From a bacterium (GTDB lineage Bacteria > Desulfobacterota > Binatia > UBA12015): 7,665 bases of DNA. A model generated the notes under the pieces. It did no database searches, was not told the origin of the DNA, and was given only the letters and a program-made list of their open reading frames with translations. Position numbers and translations under genes: made by a program. Position 1 is the stretch's first letter; every line of letters starts with the position of its first letter. The stretch is taken from the NCBI GenBank assembly GCA_029976905.1, contig JAPOLW010000165.1, positions 1 through 7,665 of the forward strand. Direction: 5' to 3'. Positions 1-6,688 of this stretch are shown piece by piece.

Positions 1-1
1 C

Positions 2-712
2 CCGGGCATCTGCCTGCACAGCCTCTTCGAAAATTTCGACTTCACCGACCCGAACCCGACACACCTCGAGGCCCTGGTGGCGTCGACGCTCGACCGCTTC
101 CACTTCCCCGACCGGTGGACCCCCGTGGTCGCCCAGATGGTCCGCGACGTTCTCGACACAGACCTTCAGGACGGAATCCGACTCGCGGAGGTTTCCCGGG
201 AGCAGCGCCTGGACGAACTCGAATTCTACTACCCCGCCGGTCGCCTGACCCTCGACGCTTTGAACGGCCTCCTGGTCGAGCACGGCTATCCGGGAGTGCC
301 GACCGGCCGCACCGGAGAGGAGCTTCCGAGGCCGCTGGTCGATGGCTACGTCAAGGGCTACATCGACCTCACCTTCGAAGCGGGCGGTCGATTCCATCTC
401 GCAGACTACAAATCCAACTGGCTGGGCCCCGACGTCGACGCCTACCGGCCCGAAGAGCTCCACGCGGTCATGCAGCGCGAACTCTACACCCTGCAATACA
501 TTACCTACACGCTCGCCCTGCATCGCTTCTTGAGGCTTCGCCTCCCGGACTACGACTACGACCAACACATGGGCTCGAGCTTCTACCTCTTCGTGCGCGG
601 CATGCGCCCCACGCATCGGGCCGAACGGGGCGTCTTCGTCGACCGCCCGCCGCGAGCCTTGATCGAGGCTCTCGACGCGCGCATCGGACGCATCGACGGG
701 AGACGGCCGTGA
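2..712 (+). CDS. recB: RecB C-terminal nuclease domain (exonuclease V beta subunit), 5' end cut by window
   Basis: This is the last 236 residues of RecB, the helicase-nuclease subunit of RecBCD that resects double-strand ends. The frame is open from base 2, so the start lies outside the window; an internal GTG at 77 is not the start, because family-conserved residues precede it. The RecB-family nuclease active site is visible: His6 in CLHSLFE (equivalent to E. coli H956), Asp122 in GYIDL (D1067), then Asp135 and Lys137 in ADYKSNWLG (D1080 and K1082). The 13-residue Asp-Asp spacing equals that of E. coli. The downstream block YTLQYITYTLALHRFLR and the YLFVRGM motif are also typical RecB C-terminal sequence. 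The stop TGA (710-712) overlaps the recD start GTG (709-711) as GTGA, so the two genes are cotranscribed and probably coupled. No key residue is missing. The helicase domain cannot be seen here. Confidence 0.96.
   Translation, partial: PGICLHSLFENFDFTDPNPTHLEALVASTLDRFHFPDRWTPVVAQMVRDVLDTDLQDGIRLAEVSREQRLDELEFYYPAGRLTLDALNGLLVEHGYPGVPTGRTGEELPRPLVDGYVKGYIDLTFEAGGRFHLADYKSNWLGPDVDAYRPEELHAVMQRELYTLQYITYTLALHRFLRLRLPDYDYDQHMGSSFYLFVRGMRPTHRAERGVFVDRPPRALIEALDARIGRIDGRRP
698..702 (+). promoter_or_regulatory. Shine-Dalgarno of recD
   Basis: GGGAG lies 6 nt upstream of GTG 709, inside the last codons of recB. It supports the GTG start over upstream in-frame starts, which would run through the recB nuclease domain. 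It also fits coupled translation of recB and recD. Confidence 0.6.
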
Positions 713-2571
713 CCGCAGCGGGGCAACCTCCGGCGTTCTTCGCCGATCTGTCGCGCCGCTTTGCGGATTTCCTCGCGCCACCGGCCGACCTCGAGGACCG
801 GGCGACCTGGCTCGCCGCCGCGCTCGCGAGCAACGAAACGCTCGCGGGCGGCGCGTGCGTTGACCTTCGTGACTACGCCGGTCGCCCCTGGCCCGAGGGC
901 GATGGGGAGCAGAACGCACCCAAACTCTCGGACTGGATCGACCGTCTTCGCGCAAGCCCGCTGGTCGGGGAACCGGGCGACTTCCGCCCGCTCATCCTCG
1001 GCGACGACACCCGCCTGTACCTCCACCGTTACTGGAAATACGAGAACGACCTCGCCCAGGATGTGCGCGCCCGGCTGGAACGGCGTCCGACGGTCGACCG
1101 GGATCGCCTGACGGCCGCATGGCAAGGCGTGCAGGAGCGGGTCGACATCTCCGCCGAGCAGAGGGACGCCGCGGTGACCGGCGTCCTGCGGGGCTTCACC
1201 GTCATCTCCGGCGGCGCCGGCACCGGCAAGACCACGATCGTCGCCTGTCTGCTGAAACTGCTCGCCTCCCAATCCGACCCCGCGCGGCCCTTGCGCGTCC
1301 GCCTCGCCGCACCGACCGGAAAGGCAGCCGGCCGTCTGAAGGAACAGCTTCGAGAGCACCGCGGGCAGATCGACCCCGAGGGCGACATCGAGCAGATCGT
1401 GCGCGACGATCCTGCCACCCTGCACCGCCTCCTGGGCGGTCGTCCGGGCTCGATCCGGTTCCGCCACGGCCCCGGCAACCCACTTCCCGCCGACGTTCTC
1501 GTGATCGACGAGACCTCCATGGTCGATCTGGCCCTGATGGCCCGGGTGACGGGCGCGCTCGCCCCGACCGCCCGACTCATCCTCATTGGCGACAAGGATC
1601 AACTGCCGCCCGTGGGTGCCGGCTCGGTCTTCGGCGAATTGTGCACCGCCCCCCCGACCGTCGCGGCCGACCTGGCCGGGGAGATCGAGGCCGTGACCGG
1701 GGAGCGCCCCGCCCTTCCGCTCGCCCGCGACGACGATCCCCCCATTGCCAGCGCGGTCACGTTGTTGAGCCGATCCTACCGCTTCCGGGAGGATTCGGGG
1801 ATCGGCCGACTCGCCGGCGCGGTGCGCGCGCGCGATCGCGAAGCCCTCCAGACGCTCACCGGGGAGCCCGGAGGGGACCTCCAGTGGCTCGACCCGGCCG
1901 CCGACGACGCCGTGGTCGACCGGGCCGCCGAGGGCTTCGCCTCCTACCTGAAGTGCATCCAAGAGCGCGCGGCGCCCGCAAAAGCACTGACCGCGCTCCA
2001 GGGGTTCCGGGTCCTGTGCGTCCACCGCGAGGGGCCCTACGGGGTCGCCGAATGGAATGCGCGCCTCGAGAAGCGGTTGCGCCGCGTCGGGTCCATCCGC
2101 GGGGGAGGGATCTGGTACGAGGGCCGCCCCGTGCTGGTGACCCGCAACGACTACACGCAGCGCCTCTGGAACGGCGACATCGGAGTCGCGCTGCGCGACG
2201 AAGAAGGCCGCCTGCTCGTCCATTTCGAGAGTGCCAGCGGCGAAATCCGCCAGGTCCGCCCCACCCGCCTGAATCACGCCGAGACCGCGTGGGCTCTGAC
2301 CGTGCACAAGAGCCAGGGCTCGGAGTTCGACGACGTCCTGCTCATCCTCCCCGAAGCCGAATCCCGCCTCCTCACCCGCGAACTCCTCTACACCGGGGTC
2401 ACGCGCGCACGCCACCGCCTGGCGATCGCCGGCACGCGCGATCTCGTTCAGGACGGCATGGGGCGACGGACGCCACGCACCTCGGGGTTGGCCGAAGCGC
2501 TCGGCGTCGAGCGCCCCCGCGACGTCCGCCCCGCGGGCGTCGCCTCGGATCTCCCCTCAGAGCAGGGATAA
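709..2571 (+). CDS. recD: RecD, exonuclease V alpha subunit (5'-3' SF1 helicase)
   Basis: Complete 620-residue RecD (E. coli RecD is 608), the fast 5'-to-3' SF1B helicase motor of RecBCD. The start is GTG 709, overlapping the recB stop as GTGA and preceded by GGGAG; the same frame stays open further upstream, but only as an alternate frame of recB. The N-terminal 150 or so residues are the RecB-interacting domain. The helicase motifs follow in order: Walker A GGAGTGKT at 168-175 (Lys174), motif II VIDETSM with Asp267 and Glu268, motif III GDKDQLPPVG at 294-303, motif IV SRSYRF at 354-359, motif V HKSQGSEF at 533-540 and motif VI YTGVTRARHRL at 561-571. The length and the intact recB partner favour a RecBCD subunit over the stand-alone RecD2. 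The last 15 bp overlap the 3' end of polB on the other strand. Nothing looks broken. Confidence 0.97.
   Translation: MTAAGQPPAFFADLSRRFADFLAPPADLEDRATWLAAALASNETLAGGACVDLRDYAGRPWPEGDGEQNAPKLSDWIDRLRASPLVGEPGDFRPLILGDDTRLYLHRYWKYENDLAQDVRARLERRPTVDRDRLTAAWQGVQERVDISAEQRDAAVTGVLRGFTVISGGAGTGKTTIVACLLKLLASQSDPARPLRVRLAAPTGKAAGRLKEQLREHRGQIDPEGDIEQIVRDDPATLHRLLGGRPGSIRFRHGPGNPLPADVLVIDETSMVDLALMARVTGALAPTARLILIGDKDQLPPVGAGSVFGELCTAPPTVAADLAGEIEAVTGERPALPLARDDDPPIASAVTLLSRSYRFREDSGIGRLAGAVRARDREALQTLTGEPGGDLQWLDPAADDAVVDRAAEGFASYLKCIQERAAPAKALTALQGFRVLCVHREGPYGVAEWNARLEKRLRRVGSIRGGGIWYEGRPVLVTRNDYTQRLWNGDIGVALRDEEGRLLVHFESASGEIRQVRPTRLNHAETAWALTVHKSQGSEFDDVLLILPEAESRLLTRELLYTGVTRARHRLAIAGTRDLVQDGMGRRTPRTSGLAEALGVERPRDVRPAGVASDLPSEQG
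2557..2571. other. 15-bp tail-to-tail overlap of recD and polB
   Basis: The recD codons TCA GAG CAG GGA TAA are, codon for codon, the reverse complement of the polB codons TTA TCC CTG CTC TGA. The recD stop is thus read as Leu in PolB, and the polB stop as Ser in RecD. No intergenic space is left for a terminator of either gene. Confidence 0.95.
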
Positions 2572-4869
2572 CTGGCGGGGATTGCCCACCGCTTCGTCGA
2601 AACTCGCACCGATCTCGGGCAGGATCGCGTCGGCGATCGGGCGCAACAATTTCTCCACGGCGTGGCTACGGTCGATGTTCGCCGGCAGCGGGCGCCCGGG
2701 CAGGACCGGCTCGGGGCCGTCGCGGGTGACGACGTATCGGATGAGTCCACCGCGGAAGCCCGCAATCTTGCGCGCCGCCTGCACGTGCGGCGGATTGGTG
2801 CGGGTGTAGCTTGCGACGTCGCCCTTGCGGATGCGCTTGACGTAGACCAGCTCCTCGTCGAGTTCGCCGGCGCGCACGCGCTCCACGACCTCCCGCACCA
2901 GCGGCATCACCTCCCGGTCCGTGAAGAGCCGTTCGAGCATCCCTTCCTGCAGTCGCCGGGATACCGCGGGCCAATCACGACGCACCGACTCCAGCCCCAC
3001 CACGAGCAGCGACCCGCCGCGCCAACCAGCATAGCGCTTCTTGCTCCCTCCGCGGCCGCCGCGCACGCGCGGGAGAAAGAAGCGATCGAGGACGTACTCG
3101 AGTTCGAGGACCAGGCGCGGCTCGACCTGGTACTCTCGCGCGACGCGCTCGGAGATCTGCTCCTCGACCCGTCGACGCACCGCCTCGGCCTCTTCCTGCG
3201 CCATCGCGCCCGGTTCTCGCGACGCAAGCTCCACGAAGACGGAGTCGGTGTCGCCGTAGAGAACGCGCAACCCCTGCGCTTCGAGGATGTCCCGGGTCCA
3301 GCCGAGGGTCTGTTGCCCGAAGCCGGTGATCGCATTGGCGACGTCGGGGTCGAAGAAGCGACACCCCGGGGACGCGAGCACGCCGAAGAAGGCATTCATC
3401 ATGATCTTGATGGCCTGGTCGGCGTGCCGGGCACCGCGCTCCCGGGCGGCTTCGCGCCGCTCGAAGAAGTGGTCCAGGATCCCCGGCAGGATGGCATCGC
3501 CGCGCGCGAAGCGCGCCCCGTTGGGAGCCACCACCGGATCCTCGACTCCCTCGTGCGACGCGCGCGCATGGGCCAGGGGATCGAGTTGGAAGGTCCGGAT
3601 CAGGCTCGGGTAGAGGCTCTTGAAATCCAACACCGCGACATTGCGAAAGAGGCCGGGCACCGAGGGAAGCACGGCCCCGCCGGCCACCGGGGTCTCCTCG
3701 CGGTTCGCCCCCACCCCGTCGGCAACGAAGCCGCGCCGCCGGAGTTCCGGCAGATAGACCCGGTCGAAGGACGCGACGCTCGCGCCGACGCGATCGAGCG
3801 GCATGCCGGAGAGGAGGCTGCGCTCGAGCGTCAGGTCCAGAAGCCCTTCGCGGGCGAGGATCTCGTTCACCAGGCGCGCGTCCTCGAGGTTGTAGGCCAC
3901 CAGAGCGGTCCGGTCTTCACGGTACAGGCGCGCAATCTCGTCGGCGGCATCGGGCGCATCGTGGTCGATCCGCTTGCCCCGCCCCAGGACCGCCTGCGCG
4001 ACCGTCTCCAGTCGGTAGTCGGGCAGGCGCAGCGCGTCGCGCGCCAGTGGGAGCGCGTCGAGCACCACCCGCCCGGGGATGACGGCGCGCCCCTGGCGCC
4101 CAAACCCCCGGTCGGTCTCGAAGCGGATGTCTCCCTCGACCCGCCCCAATCCGCGCGAGAGCCGGGCCACCCGGAGACGGGCCGCCAGAACCCGCAGATC
4201 GAAGTCCACGACATTCCAGCCCGTAAGGACGTCGGGGTCCAGCTCACGCATCCTCTCCCCGAAGGCATCCAGAAGCGTTTTCTCGTCTCGATGGACGAGC
4301 GCGCCCTCGACCGGCGCGTCGGCCACCAGGTGGACTTCCTCGACGCCGCAGCCGGCCAGAGCGAGGGACCACACCGCGCTCGCGTCACGCGGCGTCTCGA
4401 TGTCGATCGAGAGCACGCGCAGCTCGGGGCGCACATCGGCAGACCGCAGTCCGGGATTGCGAAAGACGCGCAAGCCTGCCGGGCCGTCCTCGAGAGCGTC
4501 GCCGTCGATCTCGACCCCCGCCCGCAGGCCGTGATCGATCAGATAGCGGTGCGCAAAGCGAACATCGGCTTCCAGCACGACGGCCCCCGCCGCCCGCAAT
4601 CGTTCGCGCAGGCCCGTCAGCTCCGATGGCGTCGCTGCGGACACCCGAGCGACCGGATTCGCGCGCAGATCGCGCAGCCCGCTGATTTCAATCGACACCC
4701 CCTCTTCGCGCGGCACCAGATCGACGTCTGCCGTCGAGACGAAGAGGTAGGGCCGGAAACGATCGTCCTCGACGACGAAGGGCTGGCCGTCTTCGGAACA
4801 ACCGAAGAGCCGCACCACCACGCGTTTCTCCCTCACCTCGTAGGTCGGCTGCAGGATGAGGCCGCGCAC
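2557..4869 (-). CDS. polB: DNA polymerase II (family B polymerase with 3'-5' exonuclease)
   Basis: 770-residue family B polymerase of the bacterial Pol II type (E. coli 783), a proofreading polymerase used in repair and replication restart. The chosen start is GTG 4869, which has GAGGA 9 nt upstream and lies 4 nt after the MFS stop. An in-frame ATG at 4926 has no SD and would overlap the MFS gene by 53 bp. Exonuclease motifs are Exo I DIE (Asp156, Glu158), Exo II GWNVVDFD (Asp224) and Exo III YNLED (Tyr326, Asp330), so proofreading looks intact. Polymerase motifs are A DFKSLYPSL (Asp415), B KIMMNAFFG (Lys488) and C YGDTDS (Asp540, Asp542), followed by KKRYAG near 610-615. The motif A/B/C wording, including SLIRTF and CRFFDP, is that of Pol II. 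In motif B the usual Tyr is Phe495. The protein ends in QLSLL, a beta-clamp-binding pentapeptide like the QLGLF tail of E. coli Pol II. No LexA box is evident directly upstream, since the gene follows MFS without a gap. Confidence 0.97.
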   Translation of the reverse strand: MRGLILQPTYEVREKRVVVRLFGCSEDGQPFVVEDDRFRPYLFVSTADVDLVPREEGVSIEISGLRDLRANPVARVSAATPSELTGLRERLRAAGAVVLEADVRFAHRYLIDHGLRAGVEIDGDALEDGPAGLRVFRNPGLRSADVRPELRVLSIDIETPRDASAVWSLALAGCGVEEVHLVADAPVEGALVHRDEKTLLDAFGERMRELDPDVLTGWNVVDFDLRVLAARLRVARLSRGLGRVEGDIRFETDRGFGRQGRAVIPGRVVLDALPLARDALRLPDYRLETVAQAVLGRGKRIDHDAPDAADEIARLYREDRTALVAYNLEDARLVNEILAREGLLDLTLERSLLSGMPLDRVGASVASFDRVYLPELRRRGFVADGVGANREETPVAGGAVLPSVPGLFRNVAVLDFKSLYPSLIRTFQLDPLAHARASHEGVEDPVVAPNGARFARGDAILPGILDHFFERREAARERGARHADQAIKIMMNAFFGVLASPGCRFFDPDVANAITGFGQQTLGWTRDILEAQGLRVLYGDTDSVFVELASREPGAMAQEEAEAVRRRVEEQISERVAREYQVEPRLVLELEYVLDRFFLPRVRGGRGGSKKRYAGWRGGSLLVVGLESVRRDWPAVSRRLQEGMLERLFTDREVMPLVREVVERVRAGELDEELVYVKRIRKGDVASYTRTNPPHVQAARKIAGFRGGLIRYVVTRDGPEPVLPGRPLPANIDRSHAVEKLLRPIADAILPEIGASFDEAVGNPRQLSLL

Positions 4870-4873
4870 GTGC

Positions 4874-6076
4874 TCAGATCCTCGCGTGACGAAGTCGGGG
4901 GTGGGCGACGCTGAATCCGAGCGCAAGCAGCATCAGTACGAGATTGAGTGCGTAGGGCCCCCGCGGAGACAACTCATAGAGCGTGGTGCCGAGCAACGGC
5001 CCAAAGATGTTTCCGACGACTCCGATGGCCCCGGTGAGGCCAGCAACGGCGCCCTGCTCCTCCGGAGATACCGCCAGGGACGCGCCCGCCGCGTTGCCCG
5101 GGCGGACCAGTCCGAGCCCGAGGCCAAGAAACGCGAGCGCCGTCGTGTAGCTCGCAAATCCCGAACCGATTGCGAAAAGCCCGAAGGCCACCACACCAAA
5201 GCCGAGCCCGATCTGGATGAGTCGGGCGGGCGGCAGTCGCACCCGCTGCACGATTCCCAACTGGGCCGCGAGCCCCGCGATGGCGAGGACCATGAAGCCG
5301 ATCCCGGCGCGCTCGCCGGTCTGCGTCGACGTCAGATCAAGCATGTCCTGGAGGAAGAAGGCCAGCGTGATCGCCGTCGTCGCACGGACGGCCTGCATCG
5401 CAATCGCAATCAACAAGAAGGGGGCGACGCGCGGATCGGTGAAGCGAAGTTTTCGGGCTTCGCGCCGCTCGACGGCCGCCGGCTTCCCGGGCTCGGGCAG
5501 AAATGCCCAGATCACGGCGGCGCTCGCGATGGCGAGCACGGCGGAGAAGTACAGAGGGGCCAGCAATCCGAGGGTCGCGAGGACGGCGCCGGCGGCCGGC
5601 CCCAACGTCTGCCCGACTCCGAACGAGGCGGCGATCAACGCGACGCCGCGAGTGCGGTCCTCGCGCTCGGTCCGGTCCGCGACATAGGCCTGCGAGGCGG
5701 GCGGCGTTCCCGAGCCGAACAGGGCGAAGATACTGCGCGAGGCGACCATCAGAGCGAAGGCCAGTGGCGGCGACACCGTGCCGGACAGCCCCAGCCCGAT
5801 GGACGTCGCCAGCAGAATCATGGAGACCGAAAAGCCGAGCAGACCGACCAGGATGATGGGTCGTCGTCCAACCACGTCGCTGCGTCGTCCCCACCTCGGA
5901 CTCGCAAAGACCCAGATCGTCGCGGATGTGGCGAAAATCGTCGACACCTGGAACGGCGAGAGGCCAATCTCGCGGGCGGCCGGCGGAAGGATCACGAAGA
6001 GAACGGCCTGCCCCATGCCCGTGCAGACGAGACTGAAGAAGAGGAGCCACAGCGCGCGTCGGTCTTCGTTCCCCAC
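4874..6076 (-). CDS. MFS transporter, 12-TM DHA1/TetA-like drug:H+ antiporter
   Basis: 400-residue inner-membrane major facilitator, probably a proton-coupled exporter of small molecules. About 12 hydrophobic segments are visible in two halves, split by a charged central loop at about 194-216. MFS motif A lies between TM2 and TM3 as GRRSDVVGRR (63-72). The stretch PASQAYVADRTERE followed by GVGQTLGPAAG (about 126-163) is typical of TetA-like DHA1 proteins, and the second half repeats the theme with EEQGAVAGL and NIFGPLLG. The substrate cannot be told from the sequence. The start is uncertain. GTG 6076 puts charged residues just before TM1 and gives the usual family length. GTG 6172 would add 32 Arg- and Ala-rich residues that cross a GC-rich inverted repeat. 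Neither has a clear SD. The stop lies 4 nt before polB, so the two are probably cotranscribed. Confidence 0.9.
   Translation of the reverse strand: MGNEDRRALWLLFFSLVCTGMGQAVLFVILPPAAREIGLSPFQVSTIFATSATIWVFASPRWGRRSDVVGRRPIILVGLLGFSVSMILLATSIGLGLSGTVSPPLAFALMVASRSIFALFGSGTPPASQAYVADRTEREDRTRGVALIAASFGVGQTLGPAAGAVLATLGLLAPLYFSAVLAIASAAVIWAFLPEPGKPAAVERREARKLRFTDPRVAPFLLIAIAMQAVRATTAITLAFFLQDMLDLTSTQTGERAGIGFMVLAIAGLAAQLGIVQRVRLPPARLIQIGLGFGVVAFGLFAIGSGFASYTTALAFLGLGLGLVRPGNAAGASLAVSPEEQGAVAGLTGAIGVVGNIFGPLLGTTLYELSPRGPYALNLVLMLLALGFSVAHPRLRHARI
4879..4883 (-). promoter_or_regulatory. Shine-Dalgarno of polB
   Basis: GAGGA on the - strand sits within the last sense codons of the MFS gene, 9 nt before GTG 4869. 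It decides the polB start and implies that ribosomes ending MFS sit on the polB initiation region. Confidence 0.6.
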
Positions 6077-6086
6077 CGAACGCGCA

Positions 6087-6095
6087 GCATAGCAG
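6087..6095 (-). promoter_or_regulatory. Possible extended -10 promoter element before MFS
   Basis: On the - strand TGCTATGCT matches the TGnTATnnT pattern of an extended -10 element and ends 10 nt before GTG 6076. No good -35 is seen 17 nt upstream. If it is real, the transcript would start within a few bases of the GTG and be nearly leaderless, which could explain the missing SD. Two mismatches in the hexamer make chance likely. Confidence 0.2.
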
Positions 6096-6139
6096 CCGGC
6101 GCCCGCCGGGGCGCACTCCCGCGGCGATCGCGCGGCCCG

Positions 6140-6190
6140 GCCGCCCCGGCCGCTATCGGCGATCCCAACCACCCACCGCGGCCGGGCGGC
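6140..6190. repeat. GC-rich inverted repeat after the epoxide hydrolase gene
   Basis: GCCGCCCCGGCCGC (6140-6153) pairs with GCGGCCGGGCGGC (6178-6190), with one bulged base and a loop of about 24 nt. It begins directly after the stop of the LEH-like gene (6191-6193). On the - strand no T-run follows, so it is not a canonical intrinsic terminator. It could stabilise the 3' end of the upstream message or pause transcription. Confidence 0.4.
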
Positions 6191-6562
6191 TCAACCCCCG
6201 AGTTGTGACATCACCTGCTGCATGTCGAAGTAATCCCGCCAGGCGCTGATCTTGCCGTCCGAAGTGACCTCGAAGGTCCCCATGACGGCGATCTCGATCC
6301 GCTTGCCGCCCATCGTCAGGATGTCGACACGCTCGGTCAGGACCGTATTGCCGCTCGTTGCGATGGCCTTGAGTTCGAAGGAGGCCTCTCCGCCAGGCGA
6401 CATGAATTGCGCCAGCGTCGCCTCGATCTCGGCATGTCCCCGGACCGGGTCGACCGGGATGTTGTGATAGACCGCATCCTCGGTAAAGAAGGCGAGCAGG
6501 GCCTTCAGATCGACCTGCCTCACAGTTTCGCAGAAGTCCCGTACGACCTTTTCCGGATCCAT
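6191..6562 (-). CDS. Limonene-1,2-epoxide hydrolase-like protein (NTF2 fold)
   Basis: 123-residue cytoplasmic protein of the NTF2-like superfamily, limonene-1,2-epoxide hydrolase (LEH) branch. LEH enzymes add water to an epoxide to give a diol by a one-step mechanism. The residues known from Rhodococcus LEH (Tyr53, Asn55, Arg99, Asp101, Asp132) all have matches here: Tyr32 and Asn34 in YHNIP, Arg78 and Asp80 in TERVD, and Asp110 in WRDYFD. That is stronger than a generic SnoaL-like call, although the natural substrate is unknown and steroid or lipid epoxides are equally possible. Start ATG 6562 has a strong AAGGAGG 4 nt upstream (6567-6573). The protein lacks the roughly 23-residue N-terminal extension of the Rhodococcus enzyme. 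It lies between an LLM oxidoreductase 126 nt upstream and an MFS exporter 114 nt downstream, all on one strand. Confidence 0.88.
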   Translation of the reverse strand: MDPEKVVRDFCETVRQVDLKALLAFFTEDAVYHNIPVDPVRGHAEIEATLAQFMSPGGEASFELKAIATSGNTVLTERVDILTMGGKRIEIAVMGTFEVTSDGKISAWRDYFDMQQVMSQLGG

Positions 6563-6611
6563 GCGCCCTCCTTACCCGGCCTGACACTCGCTGCCAAGCG
6601 CTGGTGGACGG

Positions 6612-6642
6612 ACCGAGGTCCGGGGTCACCCCGTTCCTCGGT
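6612..6642. repeat. Two-part hairpin in the LLM/LEH intergenic region
   Basis: ACCGAGG (6612-6618) pairs with CCTCGGT (6636-6642). Inside it CGGGG (6621-6625) pairs with CCCCG (6629-6633) around a TCA loop. Together they form 12 pairs broken by a 2x2 internal loop. No T-run follows on either strand, so a classic terminator is not supported; an attenuator or RNA-stabilising hairpin is possible. Confidence 0.5.
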
Positions 6643-6656
6643 GCCACACGGCACCG
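6639..6656. repeat. Perfect 7-bp stem-loop overlapping the previous hairpin
   Basis: CGGTGCC and GGCACCG form a perfect 7-bp stem with an ACAC loop. The first four bases (6639-6642) are also used by the hairpin at 6612-6642, so the two structures exclude each other in part. On the - strand this stem comes first, about 33 nt after the LLM stop. Confidence 0.45.
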
Positions 6657-6688
6657 CCACCGCAGCCCGGCCTTCTCCGCGAAGCCCC

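Noticed and set aside
115..708. N-terminal extension of the recD frame across recB
   Set aside because: The recD frame happens to be open upstream of GTG 709, but the extension is Arg/Pro-rich, RecD normally starts near this GTG, and the recB frame here carries the conserved nuclease residues.
583..2415. 610-codon open frame on the - strand opposite recD
   Set aside because: It lies opposite a recD with all helicase motifs, has low-complexity Gly/Ala/Arg/Val composition and no recognisable domain. High third-position GC removes stops in this antisense register.
2540..2600. Bidirectional terminator between recD and polB
   Set aside because: I looked for an inverted repeat with flanking T/A runs at the convergent junction and saw none; the genes overlap instead.
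2662..4914. 750-codon open frame on the + strand opposite polB
   Set aside because: It mirrors an intact, motif-complete polymerase and is rich in Arg, His, Gly and Asp without any family motif. It is a GC-driven shadow.
4870..4926. Alternative polB start at ATG 4926
   Set aside because: It has no SD, overlaps the conserved end of the MFS gene and adds 19 residues that do not look like Pol II. GTG 4869 has a well-placed GAGGA.
4856..6208. 450-codon open frame on the + strand opposite the MFS gene
   Set aside because: The product would be extremely Arg/Gly/Glu/Gln-rich and hydrophilic, which is what the complement of a membrane protein in GC-rich DNA gives. The - strand frame has clear MFS motifs.
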